Origin: Mesorhizobium ventifaucium | GTDB taxonomy: Bacteria > Pseudomonadota > Alphaproteobacteria > Rhizobiales > Rhizobiaceae | Assembly: GCF_935822925.1 (NCBI RefSeq) | Contig: NZ_CAKXZS010000011.1 | Coordinates: 39,272 to 103,271 of the forward strand | Length of the DNA: 64,000 bases | Direction: 5' to 3' | Part shown: positions 10,504 through 18,482 of the stretch, piece by piece | How positions within the stretch are numbered: position 1 is the first letter of the stretch | Layout of the letters: the number at the start of each line of letters is the position of its first letter | The notes under the pieces: generated by a model | Told to the model about the DNA's origin: nothing | Databases searched by the model: none | What the model saw: only the letters and a program-made list of their open reading frames with translations | Translations under genes and position numbers: made by a program

Positions 10504-11211
10504 TCAGGCAGTTTTTCTCGCCGGGCGGCGCCCGAGCGCGTGATGGGAAAGCACCATGAACGGGGCGCCCGGTTCGGTTTCGACAAACAGGGTCAGTGCG
10601 TCCACCGTCACCGGCCGTTGCAAGACCTGCGCAAATAGGCTGTCGATTGCTGCGCGAAGACGAGGGCTTTCCTGTGACGAGACACGGCCGGACAGCGTCA
10701 TATGGAATCGAAAGGTCTCGAAGACATAGGGGTAGCCCCACTGGCAGAGATTGCGGAATTCATCCGGCTTCAGCGAATCGGGGCTGCGCCGCTCGATTTC
10801 CGCCTCGCTCAGCGGCGCGCGAAAACGGTCGAAGTCGCGCACAACGTCGTCGGCGAAGCGGTTGAGCGCCGGCAGCAGTCCTTCCGGCACTAGCGCGAAG
10901 AAGCCGTCGATCTGGCTGACGACCAGCCGTGGGATCGTCACCACCGGCGTCGCCTCGGCAAAATCGTCCAGTGCTGCGCGAAGCGCGCCTTCCGTCTCGT
11001 TCGAAGCCAGCCGGAAGGGCGCCTTCAGTGTCGCATGAAAGCCGTAGCGGCGTGCCGAAGCGGTATGAAAGGCGACTTCCGCCGCCGACAGCTCGCCCAC
11101 GGCCTCGACCGGCCTCGTGGCGGCGCCGAACGGGTCGCGGCCGAGCCAATTTGCGGCGATCCGCGCCAACGGTTCGTCCTGCCGGGGGGTGAAATAGATA
11201 GCGTAGCGCAT
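10504..11211 (-). CDS. DUF1045 protein (2H-phosphoesterase-like), phosphonate-pathway associated
   Basis: The 235-residue protein begins MRYAIYFTPRQDEPLARIAANWLGRD, the hallmark of the DUF1045 family that accompanies phn operons in alphaproteobacteria. Two HxT motifs, GFHATLKAPF near residue 58 and FHMTLSGRV near residue 172, are the catalytic signature of the 2H phosphoesterase superfamily, so a cyclic-phosphate hydrolase role connected with ribose cyclic phosphate intermediates is plausible (inference). It lies 92 bp upstream of phnM on the same strand and probably heads the unit DUF1045-phnM-phnN. Confidence 0.85.
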   Translation of the reverse strand: MRYAIYFTPRQDEPLARIAANWLGRDPFGAATRPVEAVGELSAAEVAFHTASARRYGFHATLKAPFRLASNETEGALRAALDDFAEATPVVTIPRLVVSQIDGFFALVPEGLLPALNRFADDVVRDFDRFRAPLSEAEIERRSPDSLKPDEFRNLCQWGYPYVFETFRFHMTLSGRVSSQESPRLRAAIDSLFAQVLQRPVTVDALTLFVETEPGAPFMVLSHHALGRRPARKTA

Positions 11212-11363
11212 CGAAAGTCCTCGTCAACTCCCGCTGCCATAGGCGATTTGCATGACGAAATGACGAAGCTGATGGTCGTTCCTGATAACAAACCTGTTCA
11301 GGCGGGTCATTAGCCGACGATTTTTTCGCCTTGGGCCAGTTTGCCGACCCGGACGGCAGTGCC

Positions 11364-12176
11364 TCAGGCCTTCATCAGCCATTCGTGCTCGGGAGCGTTG
11401 TGGAACTTCCACGTCCGCTTCGGCCCGGCCATGACATTGAGGTAGTAGAGGTCGTAACCGTGGCAGGCGGCGCAAGGGTGATAACCTTTGGGCACCAGCA
11501 CGACATCGCCGTCCTCGATCGCCATCGCCTCGTCGAGCGAACGAGCGCCGTTTCGATCGGCATCGGTGTAGACGCGCTGGAAGGCAAAGCCCTGCGGCGG
11601 ATTGAGGCGGTGGTAATAGGTCTCCTCGAGATAGGACTCGGCCGGCAGATTGTCCTGGTCATGCTTGTGCGGCGGATAGCTCGATGTATGGCCGCCAGGC
11701 GTGATGACCTCGACCACCAGCAATGAATCGGCCGGCTTGCCTTCCGGCAGGATGTTGGTGACGTAGCGCGTGTTGGTGCCCTTGCCGCGAACCTCCTGGC
11801 CGAGATCTTTCGGCGCAATAATGCGGACCGGCAGCCCGCCGCCAAGGCCCGGTGCCGAGCAAAGCGCGACTTCGAGACCGGTGTCGGCGGTCACCGACCA
11901 GTCAGAGCCCTGCGGCACGTAGACCGACCACGGCTTGCCTTCGAAGGGCGACATGCGTTCGCCGAGCACGCCGAGATCCTTGCCGCCGGCCTTGGCCTTG
12001 CCCTTGCCGGTGACGAACACCAGGCAGACTTCACGGCTTGCGGTTTGTCCGGAGACGGTCTCGCCGGGCCGCAGCCGATGCAGATCGAAGCCGACATAGG
12101 TCCAGCCGGCGTTCTGCGGCGTCACATGGGCGACGCGGCCATGGCCCTTATCGGCTTTAACGAGCAGTTTCGACAT
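11364..12176 (-). CDS. iolB: IolB, 5-deoxy-glucuronate isomerase
   Basis: The 270-residue cupin-fold enzyme converts 5-deoxy-D-glucuronate to 2-deoxy-5-keto-gluconate in myo-inositol breakdown. It shows the family core: NAGWTYVGFDLHRLRPGE near the start, VEVITPGGHTSSYPPHKHDQDN with the metal-binding HxH around residue 170, ESYLEETYYHRLNPPQGFAFQRVYTD, and VPKGYHPCAACHGYDLYYLNVMAG. It is the last gene of the iolC-iolD-iolE-(membrane protein)-iolB series and starts 6 bp after the small membrane-protein gene. Confidence 0.95.
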   Translation of the reverse strand: MSKLLVKADKGHGRVAHVTPQNAGWTYVGFDLHRLRPGETVSGQTASREVCLVFVTGKGKAKAGGKDLGVLGERMSPFEGKPWSVYVPQGSDWSVTADTGLEVALCSAPGLGGGLPVRIIAPKDLGQEVRGKGTNTRYVTNILPEGKPADSLLVVEVITPGGHTSSYPPHKHDQDNLPAESYLEETYYHRLNPPQGFAFQRVYTDADRNGARSLDEAMAIEDGDVVLVPKGYHPCAACHGYDLYYLNVMAGPKRTWKFHNAPEHEWLMKA

Positions 12177-12182
12177 TGAGGC

Positions 12183-12401
12183 TCACTCCTTTGGTTCGGT
12201 GTCGGCCGAAGCCTTGCCGCCGTCGGCCGGCTTGTAGAGATAGAAGAACTGCCAGACCGCATAGCCGGCGAAGCCGAGCGCGATCGTGCCCCAGAACGGC
12301 GCGCCGGTGGCAAACTCGACCACGGACCAGACCAGGCAGACCGCGACGATGGCAACGCGCCGCCACAGTGGCCGAAAGAACGGATGCTCGGAGTCCTTCA
12401 T
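12183..12401 (-). CDS. Small two-helix membrane protein inside the iol operon (DUF3329-like)
   Basis: The 72-residue protein has a basic N-terminus (MKDSEHPFFRPLWRRVAIVA) and two hydrophobic segments (VAIVAVCLVWSVVEFATG and FWGTIALGFAGYAVWQFFYLY), followed by a short charged tail. Small proteins of this kind are often labelled DUF3329 in rhizobia. It lies between iolE and iolB with only 6 bp to iolB, so it is co-transcribed with inositol catabolism genes. Whether it has a part in inositol metabolism is unknown. Confidence 0.65.
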   Translation of the reverse strand: MKDSEHPFFRPLWRRVAIVAVCLVWSVVEFATGAPFWGTIALGFAGYAVWQFFYLYKPADGGKASADTEPKE

Positions 12402-12448
12402 CGAATCAGCCCCCGCATCGGATCAGCCCGTCGCCGGGAAGAGGTTGC

Positions 12449-13366
12449 TCAAGCATTGGGGAAGCCCTGCGTTTCAACCGTGTAGCCGGCGGCCGTCATT
12501 ACCCGCATCAACTCCTTGTAGCCGACTTGCGCCATCCTGAGCGGCGGATTTTTCTTGGGATCCTGCTCGGCCTCAACCACGAACCAGCCTTCATAGCCAT
12601 AGTGCGCCAGCCTTTCCACAATGGCGCCAAAATCCAGCGAGCCATCTCCCGGCACCGTGAAGGCGCCGAGCGCCACGGCATCGAGGAAGGATTGCCTCTG
12701 GCGATCGAGTTTTTCGATCACCTCCATCCGCACGTCCTTCACATGGACATGGTTGATGCGCCGGTGATGATTGTCGATGGCGCGCAGCACGTCCCCGCCG
12801 GCAAAAGCCAGATGGCCGGCATCGAGCAGCAGTGGAATGCCTTCTCCCGAGTAGCGCATGAACGCGTCGAGCTCGGGCTCGGTCTCGACGACCGCCGCCA
12901 TATGATGGTGGTAGGAGAGCGGCATGCCTTGCTCGGCGCACCATTCGCCGAACTGCGTCAGGCGCCTCGCATAGGCCTTCATCTCGTCGTCCGAAAGCCT
13001 GGGTTTGGTGGCGAGCGGCTTTGAGCGGTCACCCTGGATGGAGCGGCCGACCTCGCCATAGACGATGCAGGGCGCGTTCACCGCCTTGAACAGATCGATC
13101 ATCGGCTGGATGCGATCCTTATTCCTGGCCATGTCTTCGTCGACCAGCGTACCGGAGAACCAGCCGCCGCAAAGCGTGACGTCGGCCTCTTGCAGGATCG
13201 GCAGCATGATTTTCGGGTCATTGGGAAAACGGCGGCCCATTTCCATGCCGGTGAAGCCCGCCGAACGCGATTGCGCCAAGCACTCCTCCAGCGAGACATC
13301 ATCGCTGAGTTCCGCAAGATCGTCGTTCCACCATGCAATGGGGGACATGCCCAGTTTGGCTTTCAA
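12449..13366 (-). CDS. iolE: IolE, myo-inosose-2 dehydratase
   Basis: The 305-residue TIM-barrel enzyme (xylose-isomerase-like fold) dehydrates 2-keto-myo-inositol. The protein begins KAKLGMSPIAWWNDDLAELSDD, typical of IolE, and carries SAGFTGMEMGRRFP, MPLSYHHHMAAVVETEPELD, the metal-site segments LLLDAGHLAFAGGD and INHVHVKDVRMEV, and WFVVEAEQDPKKNPP. It lies third in the iolC-iolD-iolE-iolB order. MocC of rhizopine catabolism belongs to the same broad family, but the residues here fit IolE. Confidence 0.95.
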   Translation of the reverse strand: MKAKLGMSPIAWWNDDLAELSDDVSLEECLAQSRSAGFTGMEMGRRFPNDPKIMLPILQEADVTLCGGWFSGTLVDEDMARNKDRIQPMIDLFKAVNAPCIVYGEVGRSIQGDRSKPLATKPRLSDDEMKAYARRLTQFGEWCAEQGMPLSYHHHMAAVVETEPELDAFMRYSGEGIPLLLDAGHLAFAGGDVLRAIDNHHRRINHVHVKDVRMEVIEKLDRQRQSFLDAVALGAFTVPGDGSLDFGAIVERLAHYGYEGWFVVEAEQDPKKNPPLRMAQVGYKELMRVMTAAGYTVETQGFPNA

Positions 13367-13384
13367 GTCGTCACTCCGATTTCA

Positions 13385-13505
13385 GTTCGTGTCCACCCTC
13401 CCTCCAAGAGGGAGGGTGGCTGCATAGCAGCGGGGTGGGGGTGCGGCGCCGGACCCCCACCCGAACCTTCGGTCCGACCTCCCCACAAGGGGAGGTAGGG
13501 GCTTG
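13385..13505. repeat. Palindromic intergenic repeat between iolE and iolD
   Basis: The stretch carries nested palindromes: CCCTCCCTCCAAGAGGGAGGG (13397-13417), GGTGGGGGTGCGGCGCC facing GGACCCCCACC, and CCTCCCCACAAGGGGAGG. It separates iolD from iolE by about 150 bp where the other iol genes are nearly contiguous. It resembles the mosaic intergenic repeats common in Mesorhizobium and may modulate the iolD/iolE transcript ratio (inference). Confidence 0.6.
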
Positions 13506-13517
13506 GCAGCGCCGACA

Positions 13518-15368
13518 TCAATCACCAACACTCTGCATCTGCCGCTTTTCATCATAGGCCCTGCGCGCGGCATTCACTTGCGGCCGGGTCGAGACTTCCG
13601 GCACCGCGACGTCCCACCAGCTTCCACCGGCTTCGGTCGAAACCAGCGGATCGGTGTCGATGACCAGCACTGTGGTCCTTGTATTCTTCTTGGCTTGCGC
13701 CAGCGCCGTTTCCAGCCCGGCGATCGACGAAACCTTCTCGGCGATCGCACCAAGGCTTGCCGCATGCGCGGCGAAGTCGATGTCGGGCAAAATCTCGTGG
13801 CGTGCGTCCTTCAGCAGATTGTTGAAGTTGGCGCCGCCGGTTGCCATCTGCAGCCGGTTGATGCAGCCATAGCCTCGGTTGTCGAGGAGCACGATGGTCA
13901 GCTTGAGGCCGAGCATGACCGACGTTGCGATCTCGGAATTGAGCATCAGATAGGAGCCGTCGCCGATCATCACGACGACCTCCTCGTCGGGCTTGGCCAT
14001 CTTGACGCCGAGCCCGCCTGCGATCTCGTAGCCCATAGTCGAGAAGCCGTATTCGGCGTGGTAGGAGCCGGGTGCGCCCGCCTGCCAGAGCTTGTGCAAC
14101 TCGCCGGGCAGGCCGCCGGCAGCATGAAGCAATATCACGTCGGAGCCCATGGCGCGCTGCACGGCGCCGATCACTTGCGCGTCGGACGGGTAGGCGGCAT
14201 TGGTCGAGGCCGTCACCTTGCCGGCTTCGGCCTGCCAGTCCTTTTTGCCCTTGGTAGCATTGTCGGTCCAGGCGGCCGGCGCCTGCCAGCCGTTCAGCGC
14301 CGCGCCGAGCTCGGCGAGCCCTTCCGCCGCATCAGTGACCAGCGGCAGCGCCTGGTGTTTGCCCGCATCGAAAGGCTGGACGTTCAGCCCGATGATGGTC
14401 TTGCCGGAATTCTTGAACAGCGCCCACGAGCCGGTGGTGAAATCCTGCAGCCTGGTGCCGACGGCAAGCACGACGTCGGCTTCCTCGGCCAAGCGGTTGG
14501 CGGCCGAAGTGCCGGTGACGCCGACTGCCGCCATGTTGAGCGGATGATCGTCCGGCAGCGAGGATTTGCCGCCCTGCGTCTCGCAGACCGGGATGCCGGC
14601 GCCTTGCGCCAGCTTCGCCAGTTCGCCGGAAGCCTGCGAATAAAGCACGCCGCCGCCGGCAATCACCAATGGCTTTGTTGCCGCCTTCAGCGCCACCACC
14701 GCGGCCGCCAACTCCCCACGGTCCGGACGCGGCCGACGCTGATGCCAGACCCGTTCGGCAAAGAAGCTCTCGGGGTAATCAAAGGCCTCTGCCTGCACGT
14801 CCTGGCAGAGCGCCAAGGTCACCGGTCCGCATTCGGCCGGATCGGTCAGCACTTGCATCGCACGGTTGAGCGCCGGGATGATCTGCTCGGGCCGGGTAAT
14901 GCGGTCGAAATAGCGCGACACCGGCCGGAAGCAATCGTTGATTGTCGTCGTGCCGTCGGAGAAATCTTCGACCTGCTGCAGCACTGGGTCGGGGACACGA
15001 TTGGCGAAGACGTCGCCGGGGAGAAACAGGACGGGCAACCTGTTTACATGCGCAAGTGCCGCTGCCGTCACCATGTTGAGCGCGCCGGGGCCGATCGAAC
15101 TGGTCGCCGCCATGAACCGGCGGCGGAAATTGGCCTTGGCATAGGCGATCGCCGCATGCGCCATCGCCTGTTCGTTGTGAGCGCGGAAGGTCGGCAATTC
15201 GTCGCGCACCTGATAGAGCGCCTCGCCGACGCCGGCGACGTTGCCGTGGCCGAAAATCGCCCAGACGCCGCCGAAGATCGGCAGTTTCCTGCCGTCGATC
15301 TCGGTCATCTGGCGAGCAAGAAACCGGGTCAGCGCCTGCGCCATCGTCAGGCGGATTGTCTTGGTCAT
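13518..15368 (-). CDS. iolD: IolD, 3D-(3,5/4)-trihydroxycyclohexane-1,2-dione acylhydrolase
   Basis: The 616-residue thiamine-diphosphate enzyme opens the inositol ring by hydrolysing the trione. Start at ATG 15368 (MTKTIRLTMAQALTRFLARQ) matches the family and has GGAGGAAAACACC before it. The N-terminal ThDP-binding part has FGHGNVAGVGEAL; the C-terminal cofactor motif is MIGDGSYLMLNSEIATSVMLG, ending with the expected Asn and NRGYGCINRLQ. The gene lies 35 bp after iolC. The start upstream of 15368 within the same frame has no family match. Confidence 0.95.
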   Translation of the reverse strand: MTKTIRLTMAQALTRFLARQMTEIDGRKLPIFGGVWAIFGHGNVAGVGEALYQVRDELPTFRAHNEQAMAHAAIAYAKANFRRRFMAATSSIGPGALNMVTAAALAHVNRLPVLFLPGDVFANRVPDPVLQQVEDFSDGTTTINDCFRPVSRYFDRITRPEQIIPALNRAMQVLTDPAECGPVTLALCQDVQAEAFDYPESFFAERVWHQRRPRPDRGELAAAVVALKAATKPLVIAGGGVLYSQASGELAKLAQGAGIPVCETQGGKSSLPDDHPLNMAAVGVTGTSAANRLAEEADVVLAVGTRLQDFTTGSWALFKNSGKTIIGLNVQPFDAGKHQALPLVTDAAEGLAELGAALNGWQAPAAWTDNATKGKKDWQAEAGKVTASTNAAYPSDAQVIGAVQRAMGSDVILLHAAGGLPGELHKLWQAGAPGSYHAEYGFSTMGYEIAGGLGVKMAKPDEEVVVMIGDGSYLMLNSEIATSVMLGLKLTIVLLDNRGYGCINRLQMATGGANFNNLLKDARHEILPDIDFAAHAASLGAIAEKVSSIAGLETALAQAKKNTRTTVLVIDTDPLVSTEAGGSWWDVAVPEVSTRPQVNAARRAYDEKRQMQSVGD

Positions 15369-15403
15369 GGTGTTTTCCTCCGCAGTCCTTAAGCCGCGCC
15401 TTC

Positions 15404-17338
15404 TTATGCTGCTTTGCGGCCGCGCGCGGCAAGCCATGCCTCGGTCAGTCGCTCGAAGCGCGACGCCATGTCGGCCACCGCCTCCTCATCCGACATCTTG
15501 CCGGCAAGCCATTGTTCGGCCGCGTTGATGAAGATGGTGCGGCCGACGGCGAAGCCCTTGACGATCGGTACCTTGGCGGTGGCGGCGAAGGCCGCTTCCA
15601 GCTCGTCCTGTGGCGCTTCCAGGCCGAGCAGCACAACCCCGCGGCACCACGGATCGTTCTTCAGGATCACCGCTTCGATCTCTGCCCAGGCCCCTGCCGA
15701 GGCTTGCGGCTCAAGTTTCCACCAGTCGGGCTTGATATCAAGCGCATAGAGTTCATCCAGCGCGCGCGGGATCGTCGTGTCGTTGAGCTCGCCGTGCTTG
15801 CCGGCGATGATCTCGATGAGAAGTTCTCTCCCCACTTTCCGCGCGGCCTCGAACAAGCTTTTGAGCTTCTGCTGCTGCTCGGTCTTCAGCGCCTCCGGGT
15901 CGTCGGGGTGATAGAAACACAGGCACTTGATGCAATGGTCGACCGGCCACTCAATCAATTGCGAACCGATGTCCTGCGAGAATTCGAAACGCAGCGGCCG
16001 CGATCCCGGCAGCTCGACCGGCCGGCCAAGCCAGGCGAAGGAATGGCGGGCAAATTCGAACATCGCCTCGCGGCCGTATTTCTCGTCGAGCAGCATGCCG
16101 TAACCGGGACGGCCGGCGGCAACCTTCGCCGCCGCCTTGACCGTCAGCACCTTAAAATCATGGATGCGCGACGGGTCGGCGCCGGCTTTCGCCGCGACAT
16201 CGTCAAGCTGGATGCGGTGGTCGCAGGCCAGCGCCATCAGCGAGGGAATATCGCGCCGGCGCGTCGTCGCCCAATGGATATGGTTGATCGCCTCGTCCTT
16301 GCGCAGCGCCAGATGCTGGCTGCCGTTCTTCAGGAAGAACTGCAATTCCTCGAAGGTCGGGTATTCCGGCGCACAGAGCAGCCGCGATACGGCGAAGGCG
16401 CCGCAGGCATTGGCCCAGGTCGCTGCCGTCTCGAGGCTTTCGCCGCCGAGCCAGCCGCGCAGGAAGCCCGACATGAAGGCATCGCCGGCACCGAGCACAT
16501 TGTAGACTTCGATCGGAAAACCCTTGCCGACGATGCCGCCTTCGAGATCGTCGCTGATCGGCCCGTCATAGACGATGCAGCCCATGGCGCCGCGCTTCAA
16601 GACGATGGTGGCCTTGGACAGCAAGCGGATCGTCTGCAACGCGCTCAGGCAATCGTCAGTGCCGGAGGCGATCATTATCTCTTCTTCGGTACCGACGATC
16701 AGGTCGCAGTCGGGCAGCACCGACTTCAGCTGGGCGGAGACCCGGTCGGATTTCACATAGCGCTCGAACCCTTCGGCATGGCCGGCAAGGCCCCAGAGAT
16801 TGGGGCGGTAGTCGATGTCGAACACCACCTTGCCGCCCTTGGCCTTGATAGCGCGGATCGCCTTGCGCTGTGCGGCATCGCTGTTGGGCCGCGAAAAATG
16901 CGTGCCGGTGACGACGATCGCGCGTGCCGAGGTGATGAACGCCTCGTCGATATCGTTTTCCGAAAGCGCCATGTCGGCGCAGTCGGTGCGATAGAAGATC
17001 ATCGGAGAGACGCCCTCGTCCTCGACCGACAGCAGCACCAGCGCGGTCAGCCGGTCCGGGTCGGTCCTGAGGCCGTCAACCGAAACCCCCTCGCGTGTCA
17101 GCTGCTCGCGGATAAAGCGGCCCATCTGCTCGTCGCCGACCCGGGTGAGCAGCGCCGAGCGCAGGCCGAGCCTCGCCGTGCCGACCGAAATGTTGGCCGG
17201 ACAGCCGCCGACCGACTTGGCAAAGGAGGTGATGTCCTCCAGGCGCGAGCCGATCTGCTGGCCATAGAGATCGACGGAGGCGCGGCCAATGGTGATGACG
17301 TCGAGCGGGGCATGTTTCGCGTCCACGGCTTCGCTCAT
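15404..17338 (-). CDS. iolC: IolC-DUF2090 fusion: 5-dehydro-2-deoxygluconokinase joined to an aldolase-like domain
   Basis: The 644-residue protein has two parts. Residues 1 to about 325 are a PfkB-family kinase: GRASVDLYGQQIGSRLEDITSFAKSVGGCPANISVGTARLG at the front and the C-terminal active-site motif NVLGAGDAFMSGFLRGWL. Residues from about 340 on (ATTRRRDIPSLMALACDHRIQLDDVA and after) belong to DUF2090, a class-I aldolase-like TIM barrel. IolC phosphorylates 2-deoxy-5-keto-gluconate; the attached domain may cleave the product, replacing IolJ (inference). The fusion is known in rhizobia and other proteobacteria. It heads the iolCDEB operon, with operator-like sites about 80-125 bp upstream. 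Confidence 0.93.
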   Translation of the reverse strand: MSEAVDAKHAPLDVITIGRASVDLYGQQIGSRLEDITSFAKSVGGCPANISVGTARLGLRSALLTRVGDEQMGRFIREQLTREGVSVDGLRTDPDRLTALVLLSVEDEGVSPMIFYRTDCADMALSENDIDEAFITSARAIVVTGTHFSRPNSDAAQRKAIRAIKAKGGKVVFDIDYRPNLWGLAGHAEGFERYVKSDRVSAQLKSVLPDCDLIVGTEEEIMIASGTDDCLSALQTIRLLSKATIVLKRGAMGCIVYDGPISDDLEGGIVGKGFPIEVYNVLGAGDAFMSGFLRGWLGGESLETAATWANACGAFAVSRLLCAPEYPTFEELQFFLKNGSQHLALRKDEAINHIHWATTRRRDIPSLMALACDHRIQLDDVAAKAGADPSRIHDFKVLTVKAAAKVAAGRPGYGMLLDEKYGREAMFEFARHSFAWLGRPVELPGSRPLRFEFSQDIGSQLIEWPVDHCIKCLCFYHPDDPEALKTEQQQKLKSLFEAARKVGRELLIEIIAGKHGELNDTTIPRALDELYALDIKPDWWKLEPQASAGAWAEIEAVILKNDPWCRGVVLLGLEAPQDELEAAFAATAKVPIVKGFAVGRTIFINAAEQWLAGKMSDEEAVADMASRFERLTEAWLAARGRKAA

Positions 17339-17419
17339 TCGAACCTCCCATCAGCCTTGTTGTCTTGTAACACATTGTTTGGGTAACACGCGCGAGCGGC
17401 AGCGTGGCGTCGGCAATAT

Positions 17420-17463
17420 GAAATAATAATTCCAATCGATAGTCAATATGGAACGCGCGTTCC
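17420..17463 (-). promoter_or_regulatory. Paired IolR-type operator sites upstream of iolC
   Basis: Two 14-bp inverted repeats lie here: GAAATAATAATTCC at 17420-17433 and the perfect palindrome GGAACGCGCGTTCC at 17450-17463. Their centres are 30 bp apart, about three helical turns. The form GGAA-N6-TTCC agrees with the motif reported, as I recall, for IolR-controlled promoters in Sinorhizobium meliloti. The same pair with the same spacing occurs upstream of the binding protein at 25388-26329. The iolR gene is adjacent, so control by IolR is the natural reading. Confidence 0.7.
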
Positions 17464-17482
17464 TTTGCCGAAAAGTAGCCTG

Positions 17483-18328
17483 TCAGGCCTTGCCCTTGCC
17501 GCCGGTGTCGCGCCGCTTTTCGCCAACCGCAACAGTCAGCGCCATGGCCAGCGCCATCGTCGCCGACAGCGAGCGGAAGCCGGCGAAATCGGCTTCAGCG
17601 ACCTCGAACCAGACTTTGGCGAACTGGGCCAGCGGGGAAAAGGAACTGTCGGTGATCGCTACAATCGGAACGCGTTGCTCCGAGATGACGCGCGCCTCCT
17701 CGATGGTCGCCGGCGCATAAGGCGAAAAACTGATGGCGATGACGGCATCCCTGGACGAGGCGAAGCTGATCATCTCGGCGTTGAGGCCGGCGGCTGATTC
17801 GATCAGCTGGTTGCGGATCTTGAGCTTGCCCAGCGCATAGGCGATGTAGGAGGCGACCGGATAGGAGCGGCGCTTGGCCAGCACATAGATGGTCTCCGCT
17901 TTCGCCAGCAAGGTGATCGCAGCCTCGAAATGGTCTTCGTTCAACCTGCCTGAAATATCGTTGAGCGAGGTGCTCGCCGCGGCGACGAAGCCGTCGAAAA
18001 TCGCCCGGTGACCGGCGCCTTCCTCGGCCTTGGCGCGCAATGCCGCCAGCCTTTCATCATACGACGAATTGCGCTCGCGCAGGCGCTCGCGAAACACCAG
18101 CTGCAGGCTGGTGAAGCCGTCGAAGCCGAACTGCTGTGCGAAGCGTATCAAGGTCGAAGGCTGGACGCCGGCGGAGGCGGCGATGCTGGCCGCGGTGCCG
18201 AAGGCAATATCGTCGGGATTGTCGAGCGCATAGGCGGCGATCTGCGCGATGCGCTTGGGCAGGCTCTGGCGCCGTTCCAGGATCGTTGTACGCAGCGTCT
18301 CGAAATTGCGGGGCACCCGTTCGTCCAT
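17483..18328 (-). CDS. iolR: IolR-like RpiR-family transcriptional regulator
   Basis: The 281-residue protein has an N-terminal RpiR helix-turn-helix (SLPKRIAQIAAYALDNPDDIAFGTAASIAASAGVQPSTLIRFAQQFGFDGFTSLQ) and a C-terminal SIS sugar-phosphate-binding domain (AKAETIYVLAKRRSYPVASYIAYALG, then DAVIAISFSPYAPATIEEARVISEQRVPIVAITDS). Start at ATG 18328 was chosen because GGAG lies 6 bases before it; the ATG 21 bases upstream has no ribosome site. It lies between iolC and a divergent oxidoreductase. Rhizobial IolR represses inositol genes and probably responds to an inositol-derived sugar phosphate. Confidence 0.88.
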   Translation of the reverse strand: MDERVPRNFETLRTTILERRQSLPKRIAQIAAYALDNPDDIAFGTAASIAASAGVQPSTLIRFAQQFGFDGFTSLQLVFRERLRERNSSYDERLAALRAKAEEGAGHRAIFDGFVAAASTSLNDISGRLNEDHFEAAITLLAKAETIYVLAKRRSYPVASYIAYALGKLKIRNQLIESAAGLNAEMISFASSRDAVIAISFSPYAPATIEEARVISEQRVPIVAITDSSFSPLAQFAKVWFEVAEADFAGFRSLSATMALAMALTVAVGEKRRDTGGKGKA

Positions 18329-18419
18329 CGTCGCTCCGCCTAGGTCCATCAGTCGATGCCGTGCGATGCCCCATCATAGCGAGCCTGTGCAAGAAGACCA
18401 TAAAAAATGAGCCATGCGT

Positions 18420-18440
18420 TCCATTTCTGGATAAAATGGA
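18420..18440. promoter_or_regulatory. Inverted repeat between iolR and the divergent oxidoreductase gene
   Basis: TCCATTT and AAATGGA arms are separated by 7 bases, in the 154-bp divergent promoter region. It is a candidate operator for IolR autoregulation or for control of the gene at 18483. The match to the GGAA-N6-TTCC form is poor, so another regulator remains possible. Confidence 0.35.
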
Positions 18441-18482
18441 CTAATTCATCCACACAACCTTCCTGGCAGCGGAGACAAGGAA

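Noticed and set aside
11252..11268. Direct repeat resembling a Pho box upstream of the DUF1045 gene
   Set aside because: TCGTCAT units are spaced 8 bp, not the 11 bp of a Pho box, and the half-site does not match CTGTCAT.
13503..15392. Long plus-strand frame opposite iolD
   Set aside because: IolD on the minus strand has clear ThDP motifs; the plus frame shows no domain and an antisense composition.
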